Positions 36,101-47,370 of a stretch of DNA of 64,000 nucleotides are shown in pieces. Source of the DNA: Gnetum montanum (Eukaryota > Streptophyta > Gnetopsida > Gnetales > Gnetaceae); NCBI GenBank assembly GCA_015680685.1, contig MNCI01036463.1, forward strand, positions 943,228 through 1,007,227. Reading direction: 5' to 3'. The notes under the pieces were generated by a model that made no database searches, was not told the DNA's origin, and was given only the letters and a program-made list of their open reading frames with translations. The stretch's first letter is position 1. Every line of letters starts with the position of its first letter. The position numbers and the translations under genes were made by a program.

Positions 36101-36344
36101 AATTTTTATGCATCAACTGAAACCTTTTAGTAAGAAGTGAAAACCCATAAGGGCACTTCTAAATAAGGATACAACCTGATCCTTTTCCTATCCTAGAGGA
36201 GAGGTTTTCTAGGATTGGTTGTAAGGATGAAAACCTAAAAAGACATCCCCAAAACTGTAGGAATTTTCTTTAGTTTCTCTTTTCAATGATCCAATATAAT
36301 CTAATTTTTTAAATATTATTATTCATTTTTTGAGTGTGTGACAC
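33116..36344 (-). other. Upstream part of element D: repeat-rich region, probable leader and LTR
   Basis: No protein domain. A diverged tandem duplication of about 510-530 bp covers 33430-34470 (see separate entry). Three palindromes of type TTACTATANATAGTAA lie at 33349-33364, 35398-35413 and 35438-35453. A 9-bp-stem hairpin lies at 33373-33393. The stretch 35460-35760 repeats TTCCATGCTGGGG-like words. An LTR of D would be expected here, but I found no clear TG...CA ends or PBS. Confidence 0.4.
33430..34470. repeat. Diverged tandem duplication, period about 510-530 bp
   Basis: Unit 1 from about 33430 and unit 2 from about 33946 share, in order: TTGG(C/G)CTCCCAA-T...TCTAC-TTAGGTAT, then GATAATGGAAAT-TCA-ACCTT. 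Further on they share CCAAC...AACTTCCATGCT and GTTTTGGCTA-AAAA. Anchors give offsets of 510, 529 and 526 bases. Confidence 0.7.
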
Positions 36345-37070
36345 CCCTCCTAATAAATTGTGTGAACTAAGTATGATCCTTTCCAAAGTGTTTAAAATTT
36401 GATACATTGAGATACATGGTTTGGGTTGCATAGAGGACCTTGTTACTTAGTTAGAGGTCAATGTGTTTAATATTAAAGTTACACCTATGCTTTTGGTAGA
36501 TTTTATGAACTTGATTATACATTGGGACAATCATTTGATTTTCACTTTGTATATTTAAGCATATTAAATATTCACATTGTGCTAAGATAAGGTACAAATC
36601 TAAATCACATGTAGTATTAATCGTACAAAGTTTTGTTTGGATAAGTAAATTCAATAATTTTTCATGCATGAGTTTGTAAGGAGAATAACCAATAGAAAGT
36701 TTTCAAGTTGACCTATAAGTTCCTAGAGCATCATTAAGTTTGATACTCTTGTCCTTCCTATACTTACTAATGGTTCGAGCTAGTATGTGGATTATCTCTT
36801 GATTTGTGACTTCCCCTTGGCCATTTGTTTAGGGATGATATGATGTCATTAACTTATGATCTAGTTCCAAGAGCTTCATTAATTTTTTGAATGTTATCCC
36901 TATAAAATATGTGCCATTGTTTGATATGAATGCACGTGCATACTAAACTTATTTACTACTTGCTACTCAAAGAACTTAGCAATATTTGTTGTAGTACAAC
37001 TAGTAACATAGTTACTTCTACCCACTATTAATATGTAAATTTTGATTACAACAATACCTTAGAAAACTTA
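36345..37070 (-). pseudogene. Element F: integrase fragment of Athila type (minus strand)
   Basis: Reads leftward from about 37070 with blocks matching the integrases of B, C and H: TSCTTT-IAKFFE, then SNNGTYFIGITFKKLMKLLE, where the catalytic Asp of SDNGT is Asn. Next come NGQGEVTNQE with the Glu kept, SKYRKD, and GYSPYKLMHEKLLNLLIQTK. The C-terminal stretch (36669-36451) is open and ends with KVLY and FKHFGKDH blocks near 36360. No LTR or RT is attached. It is more diverged than the other copies and so probably older. Confidence 0.8.
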
Positions 37071-40000
37071 TTCTAAGAAACATATGCTTAGAGCATCTCC
37101 CATATGCATATAAAAACCTAGAAATAGTCTCAACTAGTAAAGTGTAATGTGGTGTTTAAACTTAAACTAGAGATTCATTGTATATGAAATCAATTTCTAA
37201 GTCTATTTTTGTGACGATAATAATAATGTATGATGCTAACTAATTTAAGAAGGTGAAACTAATGTAGTAACATAAAATTTTTTATGATGAAAATACAAAA
37301 TAAAAGATCTAATATCAACATCCTAAAAGTTAAATTAATGAATCTAAAAATCAAGAGATTCTAAAATATAACATAAATAGATTCTAAGATAAAAGTAAAA
37401 TGAAGTTTGATAGGTTCTAGACTATGGGAAAATAGATCTCAAGAATGAATAGTAAATAAGATGTGCTAAAAATGTGGCATAAGTGATAATGAATTAAAGT
37501 AAATATGAAAATAAAATAAAGAAAAAGGCTCTTAAATAGAGTATCATGATGTTGAAATATAAAATACCAATATAACAAAAATTAAATAAAAGATTATTTC
37601 TCATAAAACAATGCTTAATTTATATCAATTTCTTATAACCAATTTAAAACAACAACTAGAATTATAGGCTTCACACACCGAAATAGTTAAAAGAAATGAT
37701 AAAATAAAAGCCAAAAGACACTTAGATCTATAACAGTGATAACGAGTTTAAGCTCAACAACCTCCAATAGGTCTTTGTGTTAGGCCTTTTATTATTCTAG
37801 TAATTGTTGGTAATATTCTTGGTTCAAGTATAGGTCATAATTAACCTCTTCCTCTATTATTGTTATTTAATAGAATGTATCTTTGAGGAAGGTTCTGGTC
37901 AAATTGTGACACACCATCCTACTACCCATGGCTAGGATGAAGTGATGCCTAGGATCAATAATAATAATAACACAATGGAAGCATGAAAAACTAAGAAAAC
38001 TAGTGGTGCATGAGAATACAATAAGAATAAACTACTCGATATACCTTTCAAAAGCTCAAATTGTACAATAATCCATGCCAAACAAAAGACTAAGCATGCA
38101 CCTTAATTTATAGACCTGCATAACTCTACATAAACCAAAACTCTATACTGTGTTCACAAGATACAAAAATATAACATCATATAAATAAGAGTACAATGAG
38201 GATAATACATATATATATAGTCCACACGACTATACATGAAAATATACATTAACCATCTATGAGAATATCCCTATCCTCTACTATCTTTTAGTGCTTACAT
38301 GCACCCTTCTAGCCTCCACCTATAACTAAATAAAACTAGGATGAAACTAAGTGAAAAGCCTTTACACTTCCCTTGCTAGATGGTCAACAAGTGCTACACT
38401 GGAGGAGAGGAATGCGGCATAAAGCAACCTACATCAATAGTCAGTTTCACACATGCTTTAAATAACACATGCACATATGATATGGCACACCACACTAGCA
38501 TAATCCCTACTAGAGTGAACATATAGCTAACATACAATCACAAATATAATCACTATTAGACATAATCAATCATATCATCATTACACCACACCACATGCAT
38601 TTCCACTATCATGCTCATGTATTCATATCCATGTTATACCATCAATCATCATATTAACCAGACATTCATAGATTAATCACAAGATATACTATCATTACTA
38701 TGACTCACAAAATGATACTGGATTCTACACAAAACCCATGTGGATGCCATACCAATGTATACACATTATCCATGTGATCGCCATACTAATGTATACACAT
38801 TAGCCACGTGGTTGCTAGCATATCCATATTTAGTATAGCATATGAAAAGTTGCCATGGGTACTCATAATCAATTACTCGGTTGTTGGTCTTTTGTTAATA
38901 TTTTACTTATCTGACTAGTGTTACAGTTCATCAACTTATTAGCTACAACCACTAGTCTTCTAGAGGACTGGCTATAAGGATGTATACACCTATGTCATGT
39001 ACTAGCCATAAGGATGGATACACCTATGCTCTTCTACTCTTAGGATGAGGCTTGAGACAGGAGCCTCACTGATGCATCATAGTGGAGGAAAATCCATAAC
39101 TATCTCCAAGAGGCCTCATCACTCATTGGTCCATACGCTTCTACTAGCACCACCCACCAACAACTGCTACAAGTGTCATTGTGAAGACATGTACTAATCT
39201 AGGCTAGCTTAATTCATCATGTTACAAGCATAACATATTCAAAGCAAACGTAACATAACCAGATATATCCACACCTAATAAGCATACCTACTCTATGAAG
39301 ACAATCCTACAACATGACATAACAAAATTTTGCACCATAAGCATCTTCCTCAAACTAAAGATAATTTTGTAAAAATGATCATTATTGTAACCTCTAAGAT
39401 ACTAGATGCCAAACGAGAAAATAAATTCCATGTTTAGAAAGTACATCAAAAGATGATTTGAACGACATTAATTTCACCTCAATTGGGCTCCTGAAAATTA
39501 AAGTTATATGTATTTAAATTTTAATTAGTAAAATAATAAATAATAATATTTAATTACAGAAAGTGATAATTGAAACTATTACACAAAAACATGTCCACAA
39601 AATATAATATACAAACCATGTTAGTCTCATAAACATCACATCTATTATACCATAAGTCCACATCATTTCATACATTGCATATTTATTCATAAATAATCTG
39701 CAAACAAAGTCATAGAATTTTGAGTAATATGCAAAATGATACATCCAAACTTAATCTTTAAAGTATCCATCCTACATGCCTACATCACATGATCATATAC
39801 ACTAATCCAACACAAAAATACAAGGGAAAGGTAAAAACAACCTACCAATTAAATTTGCTAAAGTGAAAAGTCCAAAACAAGTATAAAACTCTTAGAAATT
39901 TGGCAAGATGTGATTTCACTCTAAACAAGTGTTGTACCCATGTAGATACAATCATAGTAAATCCAAATCCAAGTTTAGAGTGAAGAAAAATCCCTCCACA

Positions 40001-41039
40001 TAGCCAAAGATTTATAAAAAGAGTGAAAAATGAAAGAAGACAAAAGAAGGTAGAAGAAGAAACTCAAACTCAATTTTTGTTTGTATGAAAAAGAAAGAAA
40101 AAACATAAATCCAAATTCTATGAGTGAATAATGCAAAAGGCGATGGCAAAACAAAAGAAAGATGATGCGGCATTTTGTTTTTTTTATATACATAAAGTAT
40201 AATGCTTCTGCATATCGACATTACTTTTTACCTTTTTGCTTACATGATATGTAAGCTTCACCTTTATTTTATTTTATTTTTTAAAATTATATATTTTTTC
40301 ATAAGTCTATTTTTTTATTTCTTCCCCAACTAATACCCTACACTTCAAACATGCATAACAAACATTACCAAGACTCCAAATTAAAATCCATTTAAACTAA
40401 TGAAATCCATATCAAACATACTACACATGCATATGCTAAAATCACATCCAAGCAACACACATCATAGTGTTACAATTCGAATACATAAATACCAAAGCCA
40501 CACATAAAGCATAAATACATACAGAATAGTTCCTCTTGTACCCTAATCCAACATTCTTGCCATCCACATCACATGTCTAACACATTGCACAAGACTAGTA
40601 TATATAATCATGTTAGTTAAGTAGGTAAAGACATCATAATCATAACATAAAAGCCAAACCATCATAACATATAAAGTGTAATGACAACAAACTAACTTGT
40701 CCTTGATAACCCACTAGGACCACACACAATATATAAATCATAATTATCATGTAATACCCAATGTCTCTAAAAGGTGTATAACATAAATCCATTTGAAATA
40801 ATTCTTCAATGACTAAGGGGAAACAATTATATGTTCCTAAGATTTCACAAAAACCTATTGCTGATTTAAATGATTTTTAAATGGTTTTTCATAATAAAAA
40901 ACATTGAGGAAGTCTATCTATTGGAAAATATATACCAAATCTTTAAAATGGTTAGCATGTTTAAGATATTTTAATGACTAATAATTTATTTAGAATTGTT
41001 GGTCAAGATATTGAGATAGTTGCTTTTAATAATATTAAT
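37071..41039. other. Unassigned AT-rich interval with minisatellites and a possible minus-strand promoter
   Basis: No protein domain recognised. 38736-38820 and 38968-39030 hold two arrays, both with a 34-bp period. Near 40190 a minus-strand TATATAAAAAAAAC is followed by a long ORF-poor, C/T-rich leader-like stretch (40180-39960), a layout seen in LTRs. The palindrome GCTTACATGATATGTAAGC lies at 40238-40256. GTGACACACCATCCTACTAC (37908) could be part of an LTR terminus of another family. None of these are secure. Confidence 0.35.
38736..39030. repeat. Two short tandem arrays with 34-bp period
   Basis: Array 1: CCATGTG(G/A)TGCC-like units start at 38736, 38770 and (partial) 38804, each with AATGTATACACATTA. 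Array 2: GGCTATAAGGATGTATACAC at 38970 and AGCCATAAGGATGGATACAC at 39004. Both share the GTATACAC/GATACAC core, so they may derive from one ancestral unit. Confidence 0.6.
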
Positions 41040-41079
41040 TCTACTGACAAGGTGGAGGCCTTCTCTTCCTTCACTCAAT

Positions 41080-41930
41080 GTTGATTTTTTTATGGAATGT
41101 CTAATGTCTTAATAATAGACTTTGGACACAACATTTAGTTCCCAATTTTATTATTCTTCAAAAGATTAAAATTTTCAATTCAGATATAGTCATGGCTAAT
41201 AATAGTATTTTTCATGATTTTATAATTTTATTTACTAATCATACTATTGGTGAAGGTTGTTTAGCTCTTATTATTAATCCTTTTTTGTCCAAAAAAACTC
41301 ACTTTCATGAAAGAGATAAATTTGTAATCTAGATAAGTCTTCAAGGTGCTTCAAGTCCTTTTGGTATTTGTAATACTTATATTTCTATTACTTCTGCAAG
41401 TAGAATGACTCTATGGTAGTTTTGTCTTCAAAGTTTGCTTAACATTCATTGGATTTTTATTGGTGATTTTAATATGATTGAAAATTCTTATGATAAAAAT
41501 GGTGAAGCTTCTTCTTAGCTTGCAGGTCATGAGCTTTCTATTTGATGTGAGCTAAAGGAACAATTTTGTTTATCTAATATTATTAGATCAAATGTTTGTC
41601 ATGATGATTGATATACTTGATCTAACCTCCATGAAAGTAATAATCAAGTTTTCGAAAGACTTATTGATTTTATTTTCCAATTATTCTTTTATGATTTTAT
41701 GATGGAAAGATTATAATTCATAAGGATGTAACTCTTTCAAATCATTTTCCAATTTCTCTTAACCTAGAATTTGGTATTAAATATCCAATTCAATGTTATG
41801 AGCTTTTCTACATGAATGTATCTTTATTTCTTACTGCTTCAGGAAAAAACATTTTGACATCTCTATGGAATGTAGAAATGAGACCCCTTGGTAAATTAGG
41901 TTGGTTTGATTAGTGGTTGCATGCTATATA
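41080..41930 (+). pseudogene. LINE (plant L1 type): endonuclease fragment
   Basis: Plus-strand frames, broken by stops, show blocks of an APE-type endonuclease in order: EGCLALIINPFLSKKTHFHE (about 41255-41310), a GICNTYI block, then LNIHWIFIGDFNMIEN (41450) and YDKNGEAS, and later YTWSN with ERLIDFIF. GDFNMIE...DK.G and YTW.N are typical of plant L1-like LINE ORF2. The fragment ends near 41930 just before an Athila-type LTR. The endonuclease nicks target DNA to prime reverse transcription. No RT domain follows. Confidence 0.7.
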
Positions 41931-41959
41931 TCATGTTCATAACTGTGTCTATTGATTGG

Positions 41960-42830
41960 TGATAAAGTGTCAATAAGTCAGCTACGTCAAGGCATAATTG
42001 TTGACATAGCCCCATCGATGCATCTTTTTCGACGCATTATGGAATGCATTGATACATATGCATTGATGTTGATCCTCTTGAAGCCTATATAGGTGTGCCC
42101 ATAGCTACATTTATGGTACCTTTGGTTAGTCTAGTATCTAAAATCTTACAGTTTTCTTCCATAGAACTTAATAAAATTTCTCTCTAAGTGCTCATAGCAT
42201 ATATTGAAGTAATTGTATGAAATTTTATTCGAGTGCAAGATGTACCTAGACATTGTTGCATGAAAGGAAATAAAATTGAGATTTCTTCTCTCCATTGCAA
42301 CACTTGGATTAACTTAAGTTTACTTTCAAACATTTTAATTTACATGCAATTTACTTTGTTATGCTTAAGTATTTAATATTTTACTCTATAAGTAATGTGA
42401 GTACAACCACTTTGAGCATACTATATTAATGGTTGATAATCCTAGCAGTGAGTACTTGGTATGTCTAGTAGTAAGCACTTGGTAACCCAACAATGTTAGT
42501 ATATGTTTAAGATGTATATAGAAAGTGGAAATGAATACTCCATGTTTATATTTTAGTTGTTAATTAGTAAAGTTGAATATTTCAACCATTTCTTTCCTTA
42601 ATACATTTCAAAATAAAGATAATAAAATTATAAATATAACTCAATCACACTTAGCCATATGGACGAAGTTAATACAAGTGATGATTGAAAAGACAATGAC
42701 CAATAACATCACATTTTACTATCTAGGACATAAGCTACTTAAGTAGAAGGTGTCCACGGAATTTGATTGAATTGTGCATACATGCTTGTGATTGGTATGG
42801 CTATGTGTAGGGAATGTAGTGATGGAAAAA
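41960..42830 (+). repeat. Degenerate Athila-type LTR (solo or 5' LTR of a deleted copy)
   Basis: Starts TGATAAAGTGTC, intermediate between LTRs A and B. The U3 contains CATCGATGCA, CGACGCATT, GCATTGAT-type words (42030-42080) and TATATA near 42089. The R-U5 body shows AAGTGCTCATAGCATA, GAAATAAAATTGAG, TTGCAACACTTGG and TTGGTATGGCTATGTGTAGGG. The 3' end is damaged. ATTGGTGCTGG at 42831 may be a decayed PBS, which would make it a 5' LTR whose internal part is lost. Confidence 0.72.
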
Positions 42831-44129
42831 ATTGGTGCTGGAAAACTAAAATTATCCATGCATAATAGTTTTAACCCCAAGATCCATGGGCCTTGGGAGG
42901 ATCTGGGGCAACTTAAATGGTCCGATCGATTGCTTAAGTACTTACAAAAGTCTATTACCAAGCATGTAAATGAAAATAAATTGTAATGAAAGCATGTGAA
43001 ACAAAAGTTCAATGTTGGACTGAGAATGGAGAGTAAGAAAACAATATGGTCAAAACAAAAAGAACTACAAACTCTATATTTCATATAGCCAAATTCTGAA
43101 AATACAAGTCCAATAACTAAGAAACCAACCAAGAAGAGGTATACAACTATTACATGGATTCAAGAGGTATAATTAAATGGTAAAAAAAATCATCATTATC
43201 GACCAAAGTTTTGGAAACATCTAAAAATTCCAAAATATTCTTAGCATGAGTACAATGTAAGAAAATAATTATGCAGAAAAGTAGATGGCACAAGTAATCA
43301 AAGTACAAAATGCAAAAGCAAATGGCACAAGAAATTCACATGCATAAATAACTGGAAATGCACAATTCTTGAACAAATGGAACTAACCTTTAGCCATTGA
43401 TGTCTCAGATTAAATTTAGCATTTTGATTCTTCTTTCACATGGGCACTTTGCAACGATGGTGTATAAAATCTTCAAGTGTCTATGAAAGGAACTAGAACT
43501 ACAAATTTGCTATGATTCATGGTACCTTTGTTCTCCCATCAAGAATGAATTGATAGGCCATGGAATTGGCTACCATAAGAGACAATGCCAACACATAAAA
43601 AATGTGTTACCAGATATGGAGACAACCTTGATACATTAACCAACTCATAAAAATTTGTTAGTGGGTATGGTGGCCACTTTCATGCATTGACTAACCCATA
43701 AAATGCATTAGTAGGCATGGTGGTCACTTTCATGCATTAACGAACCCATAAAATGCATTAGTGGGTAACGCATGCTACATACAATCTATCTTGATGCCTT
43801 TAACTAGCCAAGAATCATCAAACCATTAAAACCACTAGAAAAGCCCCTTCCAACCCCAAAGAAATTAGGAGAAAGCACTAAATGTGTTAGCCTACAGAGG
43901 CTTCCCTAGTCACCTATCCTTTCACACTCAGAATGGATCATTTTCCTCTTTTCTAAAACATAGTGAATCCTAAATGTTGCAGTTTTTATTTTAGGATTTT
44001 CAAAATATTGAAACACTGAGAATCAATGTTTTTCAACCTACAACACCAATTACTAGCATAATATCAATGTTGCAGTTTAGCTAAACCATCCCCGCTACAT
44101 GTCTATAACTTATTATTCCAAAAGATTGA
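42831..44129. other. Unassigned interval with a 50-bp minisatellite
   Basis: No domain recognised. The main structure is the array at 43585-43770. The remainder is AT-rich single-copy-looking sequence within the window. It separates the two LINE parts, so it may be other inserted material. Confidence 0.4.
43585..43770. repeat. Minisatellite, about 3.5 units of 50 bp
   Basis: Units end in ATGGTGG(C/T)CACTTT, and each carries an imperfect inverted repeat AACCCATAAAATGCATTAGTGGGT. Clear units lie at 43629-43680 and 43681-43730, with partial ones before and after. Confidence 0.65.
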
Positions 44130-44872
44130 GCTCAACTTGTAAGATGCTGTATTCTCCTACTTTGGAACACCAACTTGGGTTTCAAAGACAAGACACTCTT
44201 ATTTACTAGCACATTGAGCATGTTCTCTCCATCTTTTGTGTTCCTATGTTGCATAATAATACTCCTTGGTATGATGATTGGTTTTGGCCTGATGCCTCCC
44301 CTTTGTGTTCTTTATGCTTTTCTAAAGCCAAATCTTGGCTTCATGCACAAGAATTATAGCTCTCCACTTTAAATAGAAGATGGAGTGTGCATCTTTAGGA
44401 TCACCATTGGAAAGCTATTTTTCATTGTGTTTGGACTTCCAAGGCCCAACCTTTTTGGTCCTTGATTCATCAAGGTCTTCCCATTGGACATAGGATTCAC
44501 TTCTTAGGGGTTGATTACCCTAAATGCACCATTTGTTAAGTTGATGACTCTTTTGTGCATGTCTTTTGGGATTGCTCATTCTCTTGACAAATTTGGAAGT
44601 GGTGTCAATCTCTCCAAGTTTTTATTCCTAACCATTATGTCGGTTTCCCTCTATGTATCTTCAAAGATGATTGTGTTAAGCAACACCTTCAAAAAGTCTG
44701 GAAAATCCTCTTATTTGAGATTATTTGCTTTATTTGGAAATGTCATCTAGATGCCTGGTATCAAAACACCAACTATATTGAATTTGACTATGGTATGAAA
44801 TGCTCTAATGCTAGTAATGTTCAACTTCAGTGTCGAGAACTAGGCTTTACCAATAGTATTACTTTTTCTTAA
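44130..44872 (+). pseudogene. LINE (plant L1 type): zf-RVT C-terminal domain
   Basis: A plus frame with few stops contains RRWSVHL, HHWKAIFHCVWTSKAQPFWS and HQGLPIGHRIHFLG. A Cys/His segment YPKCTIC...VDDSFVHVFWDCSFS..IWKW follows. The order W..IW...PPK..FLW...LPT...C..C...ES..H.F..C....W is that of the zf-RVT domain at the C-terminus of plant L1-like ORF2. The RT that should precede it is missing. It belongs with the endonuclease fragment at 41.1-41.9 kb by type, but whether the two come from one insertion is unproven. Confidence 0.7.
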
Positions 44873-45179
44873 GTGGTTTCTCTTTTGAAATTACTTATTT
44901 TGTTTTCTTTTTTTATCTTTCGTCCCAGGGGGTGCCATAAGCTTTTGTATTATTGTAGGTGACTAGGGGGTCATCTTGCAACTTTGGGCTTCGTTAAGGC
45001 TTTGGTTTTAAGGTTTTCTTCTCTAGTTTGTAGCTCACCTTAACAACCCCCCCACCCCCATGGCATTCTAGTTCTCCTTCTGCTTCTGCTTCTGGTTCAC
45101 ATACATAGATATGATGATAATTGCTTCAAATGTAAATGATTCTTTGAGTCATCACATTCATTAATAATTGTTTTAGGAG

Positions 45180-46290
45180 TTTTCAGTGTGCGGACATTGC
45201 AGATATGTTAGATGCCATAAAATGAAATTGAACACTTAAGCGTACTACTATGCTACTCAAGTTAGAGAAGCCATTCTCAAAATAAATTATTTGAGGTCTA
45301 ATGTGAAACCTAGGGCAAAGTCTTAGAAGCAGCATGCAAGTAAGGTAGGGTTTAGTGAAGTGGAACATAGTGATTAGATCTAGATTCAAGAAAAATGATT
45401 TCATTGATTAGATTTGTATGAGAACATTAATAATGATTTTGATTTTAAGACTTTGAAATGGGATTTAGGTGACAAAACTGTAAAATGATTCAAGTTCTGT
45501 AACTTAAAAGGGAAAGTTAAGTTCCAATGTATGAGAAGATAATAGAAAAAAATTAAAGATTTACCATTGTGCATTGAAGAGATGTGTTAAAAGGTCACTA
45601 CATTGTAAGGTAAATTCACTAGTTGGAAAGTTATGACCAAAGCAAATCAAAATAAGGATCTCTTAATAGAAATCACTAAAGTAAAAAACTATATGAAAGC
45701 TTAAATCACTACATTGGAAGATATTGTTGAGGTAGTTCTAACAAAGAAGCATCGTAAAAATTTCAATAAAGAAGCTCAGATAGATTTCATGATATGCAAA
45801 CTTTTTGATTAAGGGGAAAGAAAAGGAAAGAAAAAAGTCTTTAACTTTCATCTTGTTGGGATAGAAGAAAATGGAAATGAAAACCTGGTTTAAAAAGTGA
45901 AAAAGGTGATAAACAACATAATGCATATTCAATTGCCTACAATAAAAGATAGGAGAATATGAAAATAAAAACCTACTTCAAGAAGTGAAAAAGATGATAA
46001 ACAACATAGTGCTTGTAATAAAGGATGCAATTCATTTTGAGCCTAACAATGATAAACCTTAGAACATTGCCATCAAATTTCATAAAGTTTAGGAATATTG
46101 CACTTATTTAAAAGGTTATAAAATTTGGATCAATGAGGATCTCACTAAAAGGAAACTTGCAAAAACATCTATAGAATCGACCAAAGTGAAATAAGTGAGA
46201 GCAAAAGGTTTGATCACATTTTTGGATGTAAAAGATAATATAGTAATTACCAAAACTAAATATTCAAAAACTTCATAAAGAAGATCTAAA
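45180..46290 (+). pseudogene. Second LINE type: ORF1-like protein
   Basis: Stop-broken plus-strand frames. A Lys/Glu-rich, probably coiled-coil N-terminal part (45480-45770) is followed by FHLVGIEENGNENL-KVKKVI (45850). The same motif repeats in a second, damaged copy at 45955-46010. A C-terminal block shows YKIWINEDLTKRKLAKTS (about 46110-46165). This arrangement (coiled coil, GI.E..ENL, then an RNA-binding-like domain ending in a DLT..R block) fits LINE ORF1 proteins. It lies directly upstream of an ORF2-type start. Confidence 0.5.
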
Positions 46291-46299
46291 ATATTTCAT

Positions 46300-46620
46300 T
46301 TTAGATTTTTAAATATTGATGAATTAATAACAAAGAAAGGGAGGATGTTATATAATATATCTCTTTTAAATAAATTTGACATTTTTGCTATTGTTGAGAC
46401 ATGGAAAACTAAAAACTCTCTAAAACTTTTTTGTTTTAATTTTTTCTATTTTATTTTTTTTCTTATAGAAGAAGTGCAAACAATGGAAGAGCTTTTGGAG
46501 GTTTAGCTATTTTGATTCTAGATTCTCTTCAAAAGAAAATTCAAAACAAAAAGGTCGATGAATGTAATCAATATGTGTCGTTAAAAATATTATAGCCACC
46601 TTTTTTGTATCATTCATAGC
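46300..46620 (+). pseudogene. Second LINE type: start of ORF2 endonuclease
   Basis: KKGRMLYNISLLNKFDIFAI followed by VETW, then RRSANNGRAFGGLAILIL and CNQYVSLKI. The FDI..I.ETW and G.GGLAI blocks are the first two motifs of LINE APE endonucleases. No downstream endonuclease or RT follows here; a related, complementary stretch starts at 54360. Confidence 0.6.
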
Positions 46621-46880
46621 CTGCATATTTTTTTTCTTTGTAAGATGTTTCTTATGATACTAGATTCATCATCAATTGCAATTGATTTCTCAATGGTTAG
46701 AGTGAGGATAAATAATATTATAGTTAATGACCAGTTGACATTTAGTAATTAATTTTAGAAAAAAATGACTAGTTGTGGGAAAAAAGATAAAATAAAAATA
46801 ACAACTACAAGAAAAACAACTATTTGTAGGCAAAAGGGTAACAACAAAAGAAATAAAAAAAATTTAGGAAATATAACAAC

Positions 46881-47344
46881 TAAAACTAGTGTGTATATAT
46901 ATATATAAATAGGTCCAGATGATTTTTTTAAAAAAATGATGTTAACGAAGCCCGACTACTGGACGAGGTAACAAGATAACTAAAAATGGAATCACTCATC
47001 CCTCCTCTCTTTCTTGGTCAAGATAACTAAAAATGGAATCACTTACCTAATTTAGTTTTACCCTCTTGGTCAAATTTGCTCTTCCTTTGTTTTTTCATGG
47101 CATTTTTGAGAAATAAATCTCTTGCATAAATAATGCTAAAAAACATCATGAACAAAGAAATAAAGAGCAAACTTGACTAAGAGGATAAAACTAAATTGGG
47201 TAAGTGGTAGAGAAACAGAGGAGGGATGAGTGATTCTATTTTTAGTTATCTTGTTACCTCGTCCAGTAGTCGGGCTTCGTTAACATCATTTTTTTAAAAA
47301 AATCATCTGGACCTATTTATATATATATATACACACTAGTTTTA
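46881..47344. mobile_element. Foldback MITE with about 220-bp inverted arms
   Basis: The two arms (46881-47100 and 47120-47344) are near-perfect reverse complements. The outer ends are TAAAACTAGTGTG and CACACTAGTTTTA. Strong shared blocks include TAGGTCCAGATGATTTTTTT, AAGCCCGACTACTGGACGAG and AACTAAAAATGGAATCACT. The left arm has an extra copy of AGATAACTAAAAATGGAATC (about 47020), probably a small internal duplication. The flanks are AAC on the left and NAC on the right, compatible with a 3-bp target duplication if N is A. No ORF. Superfamily not assigned. Confidence 0.85.
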
Positions 47345-47370
47345 NACCTATTTAGTTTGATGATAACTAA

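Noticed and set aside
42719-43132. 137-codon minus ORF rich in Phe, Ser and Cys
   Set aside because: AT-rich composition, no domain, overlaps the end of a degenerate LTR.
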